Shown piece after piece: positions 27,113 to 35,848 of a stretch of DNA of 64,000 nucleotides. Under the pieces are notes generated by a model, which saw only the letters and a program-made list of their open reading frames with translations, ran no database searches and was not told the DNA's origin. The DNA is from Streptomyces griseiscabiei. Its GTDB lineage: Bacteria; Actinomycetota; Actinomycetes; Streptomycetales; Streptomycetaceae. Every line of letters starts with the position of its first letter. The first letter of the stretch is position 1. Where the stretch lies: the NCBI RefSeq assembly GCF_020010925.1, contig NZ_JAGJBZ010000002.1, positions 1,922,001 to 1,986,000 of the forward strand. Direction: 5' to 3'. The position numbers were made by a program, and so were the translations under genes.

Positions 27113-28282
27113 ATGCGCTTCCGCCACCCCGACGGTTCCACCGTCCACCTCGCCTACTGCACCAACGTGCACCCGGCCGAGACCCTCGACGGTGTCCTCG
27201 CCCAGCTCCGCGACCACTGCGAGCCCGTACGCCGCCGCCTCGGCCGCGACCGGCTCGGCATCGGCCTGTGGCTGGCCAGGGACGCCGCCGCGGCCCTGGT
27301 GACCGACCCGTCCGCCCTGCGCGGTCTGCGCGCCGAACTCGACCGGCGCGGCCTGGAGGTCGTCACCCTCAACGGCTTCCCCTATCAGGGCTTCGGCGCC
27401 GAAGAGGTCAAGTACCGCGTCTACCGGCCCGACTGGGCCGACCCCGAGCGCCTCGACCACACCTCCTCCCTCGCCCGCGTCCTCGCCCGGCTCCTCCCCG
27501 ACGACGTCACCGAGGGCACCATCTCCACCCTGCCCCTGGCCTGGCGCACCACCTTCGACGAGCGGCACGCCGCCCGGTCCCGCACGGCCCTGCGCACCCT
27601 CGCCGAACGCCTCGACGTCGTCGCCGAGCTGACCGGCCGCTCCATCCGCGTCGGCCTGGAACCCGAGCCCGGCTGCACCGTCGAGACCACCGCCGACGCC
27701 ATCGGCCCCCTCACCGACATCGGTCACGACCGCATCGGCATCTGTGTCGACACCTGCCATCTCGCCACCTCCTTCGAAGACCCGCACACCGCCCTGGACG
27801 CCCTCGCCCGAGCAGGCGTCCCCGTCGTCAAGTCCCAGCTCTCGGCCGCCCTGCACGCCGAGCACCCCCACCTCCCCGAGGTCCGCGAAGCACTCGCCGC
27901 CTTCGACGAGCCCCGCTTCCTGCACCAGACCCGCACCTCCACCGCCGCCGGCCTGCGCGGCACCGACGACCTCGGCGAAGCCCTCAGCGGCGACACCCTG
28001 CCCGACTCCTCCCCGTGGCGCTCCCACTTCCACGTCCCGCTCCACGCGGCCCCCGCCGCACCCCTCACCTCCACCCTCCCGGTCCTCAAAGCCGCCCTCA
28101 CCCACCTGGTCGGCGGCGCCCACCCCGTCACCCGCCATCTGGAGGTCGAGACCTACACCTGGCAGGCCCTGCCGCCCGAACTGCGCCCCAGCACCCGCGC
28201 CCAGCTCGCCGACGGCATCGCCGCCGAACTCGCCCTGGCCCGCGACCTGCTGACGGACCTCGGCCTCAAGGAGCTGCCATGA
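27113..28282 (+). CDS. eboE: EboE-family TIM-barrel protein
   Basis: The 389-residue protein matches the EboE type: HLAYCTNVHPAETLDGVLAQ at the N-terminus, LNGFPYQGFGAEEVKYRVYRPDW with the typical extended loop, EPEPGCTVETT, GICVDTCHLATSFE and HYLEVETYTW-like HLEVETYTWQAL near the end. These give Glu, Asp and His residues in xylose isomerase-like metal positions. It starts three bases after the EboB stop. Family members are required in ebo clusters, with no defined reaction. The 3' end lies in a 20-base-period duplication that also includes the next start. Confidence 0.9.
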   Translation: MRFRHPDGSTVHLAYCTNVHPAETLDGVLAQLRDHCEPVRRRLGRDRLGIGLWLARDAAAALVTDPSALRGLRAELDRRGLEVVTLNGFPYQGFGAEEVKYRVYRPDWADPERLDHTSSLARVLARLLPDDVTEGTISTLPLAWRTTFDERHAARSRTALRTLAERLDVVAELTGRSIRVGLEPEPGCTVETTADAIGPLTDIGHDRIGICVDTCHLATSFEDPHTALDALARAGVPVVKSQLSAALHAEHPHLPEVREALAAFDEPRFLHQTRTSTAAGLRGTDDLGEALSGDTLPDSSPWRSHFHVPLHAAPAAPLTSTLPVLKAALTHLVGGAHPVTRHLEVETYTWQALPPELRPSTRAQLADGIAAELALARDLLTDLGLKELP

Positions 28283-28305
28283 ACCCCAAGGAGCTGCCGT
28301 GAACC
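28267..28305 (+). repeat. Tandem duplication across the EboE stop and the next start, making a 7-codon frame
   Basis: CAAGGAGCTGCC(A/G)TGAACC occurs at 28267-28285 and again at 28287-28305. Each copy carries an AAGGAG ribosome site and a start. The first copy begins an ATG frame of seven codons (28279-28302); the second begins the real gene at GTG 28299. Confidence 0.8.
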
Positions 28306-29714
28306 GGGACAGCACCACCCCGGGGCCCCGACCCGACGCCGGTCCCACCCCTCTCCTCGTCCTGGACGTCGTCGGCCTCACCCCCCGTCTCCTCGACCAC
28401 ATGCCCCGCCTGAAGGCCCTCGGGCAGTCCGGCTCCCGCGCCCCGCTCGGCACCGTCCTGCCCGCCGTCACCTGCGCCGCCCAGTCCACCTTCCTCACCG
28501 GCGCGCTCCCCGCCGAGCACGGCATCGTCGGCAACGGCTGGTACTTCCGTGAACTCGGCGACGTCCTGCTGTGGCGGCAGCACAACGGTCTCGTCGCCGG
28601 CGACAAACTCTGGGACGCCGCCCGCCGCGTCCACCCCGGCTACACGGTCGCCAACATCTGCTGGTGGTACGCCATGGGCGCCGACACCGACATCACCGTC
28701 ACCCCCCGTCCGATCTACTACTCCGACGGCCGCAAGGAACCCGACTGCTACACCCGGCCCCCGGCCCTGCACGACGAACTCACCGCGAAACTCGGCACCT
28801 TCCCCCTGTTCCACTTCTGGGGACCGGGCGCCGACCTGGTCTCCAGCCGCTGGATCATCGACGCGACCCGGCACATCCTCCGCACCCGCCACCCCGACCT
28901 GGCCCTCTGCTACCTCCCGCATCTCGACTACGACCTGCAGCGATACGGCCCCGACGACCCACGCTCCCTCAAGGCCGCCGCCGACCTCGACCGGGCCCTG
29001 GCACCCCTGCTCCACGACGCCCGCACGCAGGGCCGTACCGTCGTCGCGCTCTCCGAGTACGGCATCACCCGCGTGGAACGGCCCGTCGACATCAACCGCG
29101 CCCTGCGCCGCGCCGGCCTCCTCGACGTGCACACCCAGGACGGCATGGAGTACCTCGACCCGATGGCCTCACGTGCCTTCGCGGTCGCCGACCACCAGAT
29201 CGCCCATGTGTACGTACGCCGTCCCGAGGACCTGGACGCCACCCGCGAAGCCCTCGCGGACCTGCCCGGGATCGGTCAACTCCTCGACGACGAGGGCAAG
29301 AAGGCCCATCACCTCGACCATCCGCGCTCCGGCGAGTTCGTCGCCGTCGCGGAGCCGGACGCCTGGTTCACGTACTACTACTGGCTCGACGACGACCGCG
29401 CGCCCGACTTCGCACGCACCGTCGAGATCCATCGCAAACCCGGCTACGACCCGGTCGAGCTGTTCCTGGACCCGCTCGACCCGCTGGTGAAGCTCAAGGC
29501 GGCCACGGCACTGGCCCGCAAGAAACTCGGCATGCGCTACCGCATGGCGGTCGTGCCGCTGGACCCCTCGCCTATTCGAGGCAGCCACGGCCGCCTTCCC
29601 GCGAGCGACGACGACGGTCCGCTCATCATCTGCTCCACCCCCCGAGCCGTCGGTGACCGTGTGGCGGCCACCGATGTGAAAGCACTCCTGCTCCGACTTG
29701 CCGGTCTCTCCTGA
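28299..29714 (+). CDS. Alkaline phosphatase-superfamily phosphodiesterase (EboF-like)
   Basis: The 471-residue protein belongs to the nucleotide pyrophosphatase/phosphodiesterase branch. LLVLDVVGLTP carries the first metal Asp; the nucleophile region is LPAVTCAAQSTFLTGALPAEHG with a catalytic Thr, followed by YLPHLDYDLQRYGPD (Asp, His) and SEYGITRVERPVDINRAL. The last metal His is in AFAVADHQIAH. It has no signal peptide, so it acts in the cytoplasm. The GTG start is 16 bases past the EboE stop with AAGGAG upstream. An equivalent enzyme often closes ebo-type operons; hydrolysis of a sugar or nucleotide phosphodiester is inferred. Confidence 0.88.
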   Translation: MNRDSTTPGPRPDAGPTPLLVLDVVGLTPRLLDHMPRLKALGQSGSRAPLGTVLPAVTCAAQSTFLTGALPAEHGIVGNGWYFRELGDVLLWRQHNGLVAGDKLWDAARRVHPGYTVANICWWYAMGADTDITVTPRPIYYSDGRKEPDCYTRPPALHDELTAKLGTFPLFHFWGPGADLVSSRWIIDATRHILRTRHPDLALCYLPHLDYDLQRYGPDDPRSLKAAADLDRALAPLLHDARTQGRTVVALSEYGITRVERPVDINRALRRAGLLDVHTQDGMEYLDPMASRAFAVADHQIAHVYVRRPEDLDATREALADLPGIGQLLDDEGKKAHHLDHPRSGEFVAVAEPDAWFTYYYWLDDDRAPDFARTVEIHRKPGYDPVELFLDPLDPLVKLKAATALARKKLGMRYRMAVVPLDPSPIRGSHGRLPASDDDGPLIICSTPRAVGDRVAATDVKALLLRLAGLS

Positions 29715-29748
29715 CCGGTGCTCAGGACCCACAGGTCCTGACTGGTCA
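29712..29748 (+). terminator. Hairpin at the end of the ebo-type operon
   Basis: TCAGGACC (29722-29729) pairs with GGTCCTGA (29734-29741), and TGACC pairs with GGTCA outside it. It begins at the stop codon of the phosphodiesterase gene. There is no U-run, so it could be an attenuator. Confidence 0.45.
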
Positions 29749-29800
29749 CAAGTGAAGCACTCACCACTGACAACGCCCGCCCACCCGGAGGAGTTCCAGC

Positions 29801-30856
29801 ATGAGCCGCACGCACCAGCCCGATCCCGAGCTCACCCACCGCCTCAGCAGACGAGGCATGCTCGGCGTGGCCGCAGGCGCCACCGTCGCCGCCCTGCTGG
29901 GCACGGCCGCCCCGGCGCAGGCCGCCTCCGGCACCGAGGCCGCGACCGCCACCGGAGCCGCCGACAAGGGCCGGGGCCGCCCCGTCCTCCCGAACGGCCG
30001 CCTCGGCATCCAGCTCTACAGCCTCCGCGACAAGGTCTCCACCCTCGGCTTCGCCCCCGTCTTCGCCGAGCTGGAGAAGTACGGCTACGACGAGGTCGAG
30101 TTCGCCGGCTACACCCAGGGCTCGGCGGGCCCCATCACCCTCAAACAGCTGAAGCGGCTGGCGCGCGACCACGGCCTGGACCCGATCGGCAGCCACGTCG
30201 GCTACTACGCGAGCGACCCGAACGCGTACACCTTCGCCCAGAACCTCACCAAGGTCCTCGACGACGCCCAGGCCCTCGGCCTCAAGCACATAGGCACCGC
30301 CGCCGGCCCCTTCCGCTACGGCACGACCGTCGACGCGATGAAGCGGGCCGCGCACGAGTTCAACACCTACGGCGCGGCGGCCCGGGCGCGCGGCATGAAG
30401 TTCTACCAGCACAACCACTCCGAGGAGTTCTCCTTCGCCACCGACGACCCCAAGGTGCGCCTCTACGACGTACTGCTCCGTGAGACCGACCCCGACCTCG
30501 TCTTCCTGGAGATGGACATCTTCTGGGCGTACGTGGCCCAGTTCCGCTTCTCCAAGCGGCCCGACGGCACCGCCGCGCCCTTCGAGCCGCTCGACTACGT
30601 CGTGCGCCGCCCGGACCGCTACCCGCTGTTCCACGTCAAGGACGGCGAGAGCGACCCGTCCAACCCGTTCGGCTACCGCATGACGGACGTCGGCGACGGC
30701 GACATCGACTACCAGAAGTTCATCTCGGCCGTCAACGATCTGAAGGGTTCCCGACGCGCCCACCACTGGCAGGCCGAGCACGACAACCCCACCGAGTCCT
30801 TCACCTTCGCCCGCCGCTCCAGCGCGCACCTGCACTCGCTGCGGGAGAAGTGCTGA
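29801..30856 (+). CDS. Tat-exported sugar phosphate isomerase/epimerase-like TIM barrel
   Basis: The 351-residue protein has a twin-arginine signal (LSRRGMLGVAAGATVAALLG, cleavage near AQA at about residue 46). The mature domain is an AP endonuclease 2-type barrel: LGIQLYSLRDKV, YDEVEFAGYTQGS, HNHSEEF (metal His/Glu), LEMDIFWAY (Asp), PLFHVKDGES (His) and HHWQAEHDNPTES (Glu). GGAG precedes the ATG. A secreted barrel fits extracellular processing of oxidised glycosides by the PQQ-type enzyme upstream. It is the last gene before a strong bidirectional terminator. Confidence 0.9.
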   Translation: MSRTHQPDPELTHRLSRRGMLGVAAGATVAALLGTAAPAQAASGTEAATATGAADKGRGRPVLPNGRLGIQLYSLRDKVSTLGFAPVFAELEKYGYDEVEFAGYTQGSAGPITLKQLKRLARDHGLDPIGSHVGYYASDPNAYTFAQNLTKVLDDAQALGLKHIGTAAGPFRYGTTVDAMKRAAHEFNTYGAAARARGMKFYQHNHSEEFSFATDDPKVRLYDVLLRETDPDLVFLEMDIFWAYVAQFRFSKRPDGTAAPFEPLDYVVRRPDRYPLFHVKDGESDPSNPFGYRMTDVGDGDIDYQKFISAVNDLKGSRRAHHWQAEHDNPTESFTFARRSSAHLHSLREKC

Positions 30857-30872
30857 CCGGACCGGACGACGA

Positions 30873-30927
30873 CGGCAGCAGGCGGCCGCCCCGTGGTGCG
30901 AGACCACGGGGCGGCCGCCTGCTGCCG
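30873..30927. terminator. Strong bidirectional terminator between convergent genes
   Basis: A perfect 25-base stem (30873-30897 with 30903-30927) closes a 5-base loop GCGAG. It lies between the rightward TIM-barrel gene and the leftward transporter gene and can serve both. Confidence 0.88.
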
Positions 30928-30951
30928 TACGCGGAGGCGTCAGGCCACTTG

Positions 30952-32340
30952 TCAGGCCACTTCGTCACCGAGCGGACGGGGGTTGGGAGCGATGTGCCGG
31001 GAGCGGGGCCGCCCCGGCGGGTGCAGGAACGTGGCCACACAGCCCGCGAAGAGGGAGATCGTGCCGGCCAGGACGAAGGCGCCGGAGTAGTCCCAGGCGG
31101 AGACCACGACCGCGCCCATACCGGAGCCGAGCAGGCCCGACACCAGCTTCGACGAGTACACCAGGCCGTAGTTGGAGGCGTTGTTGTTCTCACCGAAGTA
31201 GTCGGCGGTCATCGCGGCGAACATCGGGAAGATCGCGCCGCCGCCGAAGCCGGAGATGGAGGAGAACAGCAGGAAGAGCGGCAGATTGCCGATGTTCCCG
31301 GAGAACAGGATGCCGTACTGCGACAAGCCGAGGACGATGCAGACGAAGATCAGGCACTGTTTGCGGCCGTAGCGGTCGGACAGCCAGCCGATGACACCGC
31401 GGCCGGTGCCGTTGACGATCGCCTTCAGGGACATCGCGGTCGCCACGATGCCGCCCGCGAAGCCCGCCTCGTCACCGAAGGGCACCTGGAAGGCGATACC
31501 GAAGATGTTGACGCCCGAGGTGCACAGCAGACAGAACCACATGAGGGCCACCCGGCCGGTCTTCCATGCCTCCCTGGGGGTGTACTGGTGCACGGCCGGC
31601 GGGTTCTTCTCCATCGCGCGCCGGGCGCGCGCGTCGGTGGGCTTCTTCAGCGGGTCGACCTCGGCCGGCCACCAGTTCTTCGGCGGGTCCCGGAAGAAGT
31701 AGCCCGCCGCCGCCACCACGGAGGCCAGGAAGACACCCACCGCGACGAGCACCCAGCGGAAGTTCGTCAGGTCCATGTAGCCGGTGAAGATGAAGACGAA
31801 CGGCACCGAACCGTAGGCGAAACCGCCGTTCACGAAGCCGGTCTTGCCGCCCTTGCGCTCCGGGTACCACTTGGCGACCATGTTCACGCAGGTCGCGTAG
31901 ACCATGCCCGCGCCCATGCCGCTGAACATGCCGAAGCCGATGTAGGCGACGATCACATGCGGTGCGAACGCCAGGGAGAGATAGCCGAGCAGGGTGCCGA
32001 CGGCACCGCACATCATCGCCCAGCGGGCCGGTAGTTTGCCGCTCTCCCGCAGCTTGCCGGCGGGGAAGGCCACGGCCGCCTGGAAGAAGACCCAGACGCC
32101 CAGCATCCAGAAGATGTGCGCGCTGCTCCAGCTGTGCGCCGTGTGCAGCGTGTCCTCGGCGGACGCGAACGCGTACTCCGCCGAGCTGATGCCCATCATG
32201 CCCACCCACGGCAGGATGACCATCCACTTGCGTTTGCGCCCCATGATGTCCAGGTCGGACTCGCCGATCCGGTACATCCGGCCGTTGGCGTCCGTCACCT
32301 CCCGGTAGGGGACGGGTGTGGAGATGTCAGTTGTTGCCAT
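30952..32340 (-). CDS. OFA-family MFS transporter (second oxalate/formate-type carrier)
   Basis: The 462-residue membrane protein has 12 predicted helices and OFA-type motifs: WMVILPWVGMMGISSAEYAF, GFGMFSGMGAGMVYATCVNM, KWYPERKGGKTGFVNGGFAYG and GRGVIGWLSDRYGRKQC. It is more distant in sequence from the carrier at 7359 than expected for a recent copy. The start at 32340 follows GGAGGG. It is the last gene of the leftward operon after the CoA ligase, 118 bases away. Transport of oxalate, formate or a related acid is inferred from family and context. Confidence 0.88.
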   Translation of the reverse strand: MATTDISTPVPYREVTDANGRMYRIGESDLDIMGRKRKWMVILPWVGMMGISSAEYAFASAEDTLHTAHSWSSAHIFWMLGVWVFFQAAVAFPAGKLRESGKLPARWAMMCGAVGTLLGYLSLAFAPHVIVAYIGFGMFSGMGAGMVYATCVNMVAKWYPERKGGKTGFVNGGFAYGSVPFVFIFTGYMDLTNFRWVLVAVGVFLASVVAAAGYFFRDPPKNWWPAEVDPLKKPTDARARRAMEKNPPAVHQYTPREAWKTGRVALMWFCLLCTSGVNIFGIAFQVPFGDEAGFAGGIVATAMSLKAIVNGTGRGVIGWLSDRYGRKQCLIFVCIVLGLSQYGILFSGNIGNLPLFLLFSSISGFGGGAIFPMFAAMTADYFGENNNASNYGLVYSSKLVSGLLGSGMGAVVVSAWDYSGAFVLAGTISLFAGCVATFLHPPGRPRSRHIAPNPRPLGDEVA

Positions 32341-32458
32341 GTCGATCGAACCCTCCGCGTGGAAGAAGTCTGGCCAGCGCCCCCTGTCCGTGCTTCTTTG
32401 CGCCGGGGCCCGCGGTGAGCGGTCGCCGCAGGCCCCGTGGTTCGAGCCGTCCCTCAGC

Positions 32459-34603
32459 TCATCGGCCGCCTCCCAACAACCCCGCGGCCCGCGCCCAGCG
32501 ATACTTCGCGCCCAGCACCGCCACCGGCTTCTCGGTCGTGTACGGGTACGCCACGACCCCGCGCTCGAAGAGGTACTGGCAGGCCTCCTCCACCTCGACG
32601 TCGCCCGCGAGCGACGCGACGACGGGCTTCTCGATGCCGCGCTCCCGGAACTCGGCCACCACGCGCGCGGTGAGCTCCGCGAAGACCATCGGGGGAGTGA
32701 CGATGGTGTGCCAGTAGCCGAGGACGAGCGCGTGGATGCGCGGGTCCTCCAGGCCCAGCCGGATCGTCGCCTCGTACGTCGACGGAGGCTCGCCCCCGGT
32801 GATGTCGACGGGGTTGCCGGCGGCCCCGAACGGCGGGATGAACGTCCGGAACGACGCGTCCAGGTCCGGCGGTATCTCCATCAGCGTCAGCCCGTTGTCG
32901 GTCACCGCGTCGGAGAGCAGCACACCACTGCCGCCCGCACCCGTGATGATCACGACGTTGTCGCCCTGGGGAGCCGGAAGCACCGGCAACGCGCGCGCGT
33001 ACTCCAGCATCTCGTTCAGACCCGGCGCCCTGATGACACCCGCCTGCTTGAGGATGTCCTCGTACACGGCGTCGTCGCCCGCCAGCGCGCCCGTGTGCGA
33101 GCCCGCCGCCTTCGCCCCGGCCGCCGTACGGCCCGCCTTCAGGACGACGACCGGCTTCTTCGGGACGGTCGCCCGCGCGGCCTCCACGAAGGCCCGCCCG
33201 TCCTTCAGATCCTCCAGGTGCATCGCGATGCACTCGGTGTGCGGGTCCTCGCCGAACCAGGTCAGCAGGTCGTCCTCGTCCAGGTCCGACTTGTTGCCGA
33301 GCCCGACGATCGCCGACACCCCCGTCTTCGTGGTCCGCGCGAAGCCCAGGATGGCCATCCCGATGCCGCCGGACTGCGAGGTCAGCGCCACCCCGCCCTT
33401 GACGTCGTACGGCGTGCAGAACGTGGCACAGAGATCCTGCCAGGTCGAGTAGTAGCCGTAGATGTTCGGTCCGAGCAGCCGGACGCCGTGCCGCTCGGCG
33501 ATCGCCACGATCTCGTCCTGGAGTTCGTGCTCACCGGTCTCCGCGAAACCCGAGGGGATCAGTACGGCGTTGGGGATGCCCTTGCGACCCACCTCCTCCA
33601 GCGCCGCTGCCACGAACTTGGCGGGGATCGCGAAGACCGCCACATCCACCTCACCGGGAACGTCCGTGACACTCTTGTACGCCTTGCGGCCCAGAATGTC
33701 ATCGGCCCTGGGGTTCACCGGATGGATCTCCCCGGCGAAACCTCCGTCGACGAGATTGCGCATCACCGAATTGCCGATCTTCCCCTGCTCGTTGGAGGCC
33801 CCGATCACGGCCACCGACGAGGGCTGCATCAGCCGGCGCATCGACGTCAGGATCTCGTCCCGCGTGTACCTCCGTCGCGGCTTCGGCACCGACTCGGCGA
33901 GGATCACCCGGATGTCCGCCGCGACCGCCCCCTCCGGGGTCGCGATCACCGGGTTGAGGTCGACCTCGGCTATCTCCGGGAAGTCCGCCACCAGTTCGGA
34001 GACCCGGCGGATCTGCTCGGCGATCGCCCACCGGTCCACGGGGGGCGCTCCGCGCACCCCGCGCAGGATCTCGGCCGCGCGGATCGAGTCCAGCATGGAG
34101 AGCGCCTCGTCCGCGTCGACCGGCGCCAGCCGGAACGTCACGTCCTTGAGGACCTCCACCAGCACCCCGCCCAGCCCGAACGCGACGACCTTCCCGAACG
34201 TCGGGTCCGTCACCGCGCCGACGATGACCTCCTGCCCCTTCGGCAGCAGCTCCTGCACCTGGACGCCCTCGATCCGGGCGTCCGGCGCGTACGCGCGCGC
34301 GTTGTCGACGATCGTGTGGAACGCGGCCCGTACAGCACCGGCGCCCTCCACTCCGACGATCACACCGCCCGCGTCGGTCTTGTGGAGGATGTCCGGCGAC
34401 ACGATCTTCATGACCACCGGCCCGCCGAAACGCGCCGCGAACGACACCGCCTCGTCCACGTCCCGCGCCAACTCCTCGCCGGGTACGGCGATCCCGTACG
34501 CGTCGGCGATCACCTTGCCCTCGGGAGCGGTCAGCGCGCTCCGGCCCTCGGCCCGTACGGCGTCGAGGAGCCCACGCACCTTCAGCACCCGGTCTTCGGC
34601 CAT
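32459..34603 (-). CDS. ADP-forming acyl-CoA synthetase (fused subunits)
   Basis: The 714-residue protein carries an ATP-grasp (beta-type) domain at about 15-240 (VVMKIVSPDILHKTDAGGV, VIVGAVTDPTFGKVVAFGLGG) followed by a CoA-binding and succinyl-CoA ligase-like alpha part (SVAVIGASNEQGKIGNSVMRN, PSGFAETGEHE, GPNIYGYYS, SQSGGIGMAILG, GSHTGALAGDD). The phosphohistidine loop is expected in the last of these. This beta-alpha order is a permuted form of the acetate-CoA ligase (ADP-forming) family. The ATG at 34603 is chosen; a TTG one codon earlier is possible. It lies 3 bases after the transferase stop. It may activate formate, oxalate or another short acid; which one is unknown. Confidence 0.9.
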   Translation of the reverse strand: MAEDRVLKVRGLLDAVRAEGRSALTAPEGKVIADAYGIAVPGEELARDVDEAVSFAARFGGPVVMKIVSPDILHKTDAGGVIVGVEGAGAVRAAFHTIVDNARAYAPDARIEGVQVQELLPKGQEVIVGAVTDPTFGKVVAFGLGGVLVEVLKDVTFRLAPVDADEALSMLDSIRAAEILRGVRGAPPVDRWAIAEQIRRVSELVADFPEIAEVDLNPVIATPEGAVAADIRVILAESVPKPRRRYTRDEILTSMRRLMQPSSVAVIGASNEQGKIGNSVMRNLVDGGFAGEIHPVNPRADDILGRKAYKSVTDVPGEVDVAVFAIPAKFVAAALEEVGRKGIPNAVLIPSGFAETGEHELQDEIVAIAERHGVRLLGPNIYGYYSTWQDLCATFCTPYDVKGGVALTSQSGGIGMAILGFARTTKTGVSAIVGLGNKSDLDEDDLLTWFGEDPHTECIAMHLEDLKDGRAFVEAARATVPKKPVVVLKAGRTAAGAKAAGSHTGALAGDDAVYEDILKQAGVIRAPGLNEMLEYARALPVLPAPQGDNVVIITGAGGSGVLLSDAVTDNGLTLMEIPPDLDASFRTFIPPFGAAGNPVDITGGEPPSTYEATIRLGLEDPRIHALVLGYWHTIVTPPMVFAELTARVVAEFRERGIEKPVVASLAGDVEVEEACQYLFERGVVAYPYTTEKPVAVLGAKYRWARAAGLLGGGR

Positions 34604-34606
34604 CAA

Positions 34607-35836
34607 TCAGATCACTCCGTTCGACTTGAGCAGGCGCAGCTCCTCGTCGCCGAGCCCCAGCTCGCCGACGTAGACCTCTTCGTTGTGCTCGCCGAGGAGT
34701 GGTGAACTGGTCACGTCCACGGGGGAGTCGGACAGCTTCAGCGGGCTGCCGACGGTGACGAAGTCGCCGCGCTCGGGGTGCGGGACGGTGACGACCATCT
34801 CGTTGGAGACCAGGGACTCGTCCTCGATGATCTCCTTGGTGGAGAGGATCGGCCCGCACGGGATGTTGTGCGCGTTGAGCCGCTCCAGCACCTCCCACTT
34901 GGGCAGGGTGGAGGACCACTCCTCGATCAGCTGGAACATCTTGTTCAGCTTGGGCAGCCTGGCCTCCGGTGTCGCCCACTCGGGGTCCTCGGCCAGCTCG
35001 GGCCGGCCGATCAGCTCGCTCATCGGCTGCCAGCCCACGGGCTGCACGATGACGTACACATAGTCGTTGGGGCCGCCCGGCGCGCACTTCACGGCCCAGC
35101 CGGGCTGACCGCCGCCGGACGCGTTCCCGGACCTGGGAACCTCGTCGCCGAAGTCCTCGTTGGGATATTCACGGAGCGGGCCGTGTGCCAGCCGCTGCTG
35201 ATCCCTCAGCTTCACCCGGCAGAGGTTGAGGACGGCATGCTGCATGGCCACATTGACCCGCTGGCCGCGCCCGGTGTTCTCCCGCTGGTACAGCGCCGCG
35301 AGAATCCCCGCCACGGCGTGGATGCCCGTGCCCGAGTCCCCGATCTGGGCCCCCGTCGCCAGCGGCGGCCCGTCCTCGAAGCCCGTGGTCGCCATGGACC
35401 CGCCCATGGCCTGCGCGACGACCTCGTACGCCTTGAAGTTGGTGTACGGACCGTCCCCGAACCCCTTGATGGAGGCATAGACGATACGCGGATTGATCTC
35501 CTGGATACGGTCCCAGGTGAAGCCCATGCGGTCGACCGCGCCCGGTCCGAAGTTCTCGACCATGACGTCGGAGCGCCGGATCAGCTCGGTGAGGATCTCC
35601 TTGCCGCGCTCGGTCTTGGTGTTGAGGGTGATGCTCCGCTTGTTGCAGTTGAGCATCGTGAAGTAGAGGGAGTCGACGTCCGGGAGGTCGCGCAGCTGCT
35701 TGCGCGTGATGTCACCGGTCGGCGCCTCCAGCTTCACCACGTCCGCGCCGAGCCAGGCGAGCAGCTGGGTGGCGGACGGGCCGGACTGGACGTGCGTCAT
35801 GTCGAGGACGCGGATGCCTTCGAGAGCCTTGGTCAT
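34607..35836 (-). CDS. frc: Formyl-CoA transferase-like protein (CoA-transferase family III)
   Basis: The 409-residue protein has the class III fold. The catalytic Asp is D167 in [13 protein letters not shown], matching Asp169 of the Oxalobacter formigenes enzyme. A glycine loop [14 protein letters not shown] (238-251) matches the GGGGQ loop that shields the anhydride intermediates. It would move CoA from formyl-CoA to oxalate. It is followed by the CoA ligase with 3 bases between and preceded by the ThDP enzyme with 12 bases between, as in frc-oxc operons. Other class III enzymes act on carnitine or bile acids, but the loop and neighbours favour oxalate. Confidence 0.88.
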   Translation of the reverse strand: MTKALEGIRVLDMTHVQSGPSATQLLAWLGADVVKLEAPTGDITRKQLRDLPDVDSLYFTMLNCNKRSITLNTKTERGKEILTELIRRSDVMVENFGPGAVDRMGFTWDRIQEINPRIVYASIKGFGDGPYTNFKAYEVVAQAMGGSMATTGFEDGPPLATGAQIGDSGTGIHAVAGILAALYQRENTGRGQRVNVAMQHAVLNLCRVKLRDQQRLAHGPLREYPNEDFGDEVPRSGNASGGGQPGWAVKCAPGGPNDYVYVIVQPVGWQPMSELIGRPELAEDPEWATPEARLPKLNKMFQLIEEWSSTLPKWEVLERLNAHNIPCGPILSTKEIIEDESLVSNEMVVTVPHPERGDFVTVGSPLKLSDSPVDVTSSPLLGEHNEEVYVGELGLGDEELRLLKSNGVI

Positions 35837-35848
35837 GCCGAGGTCACC

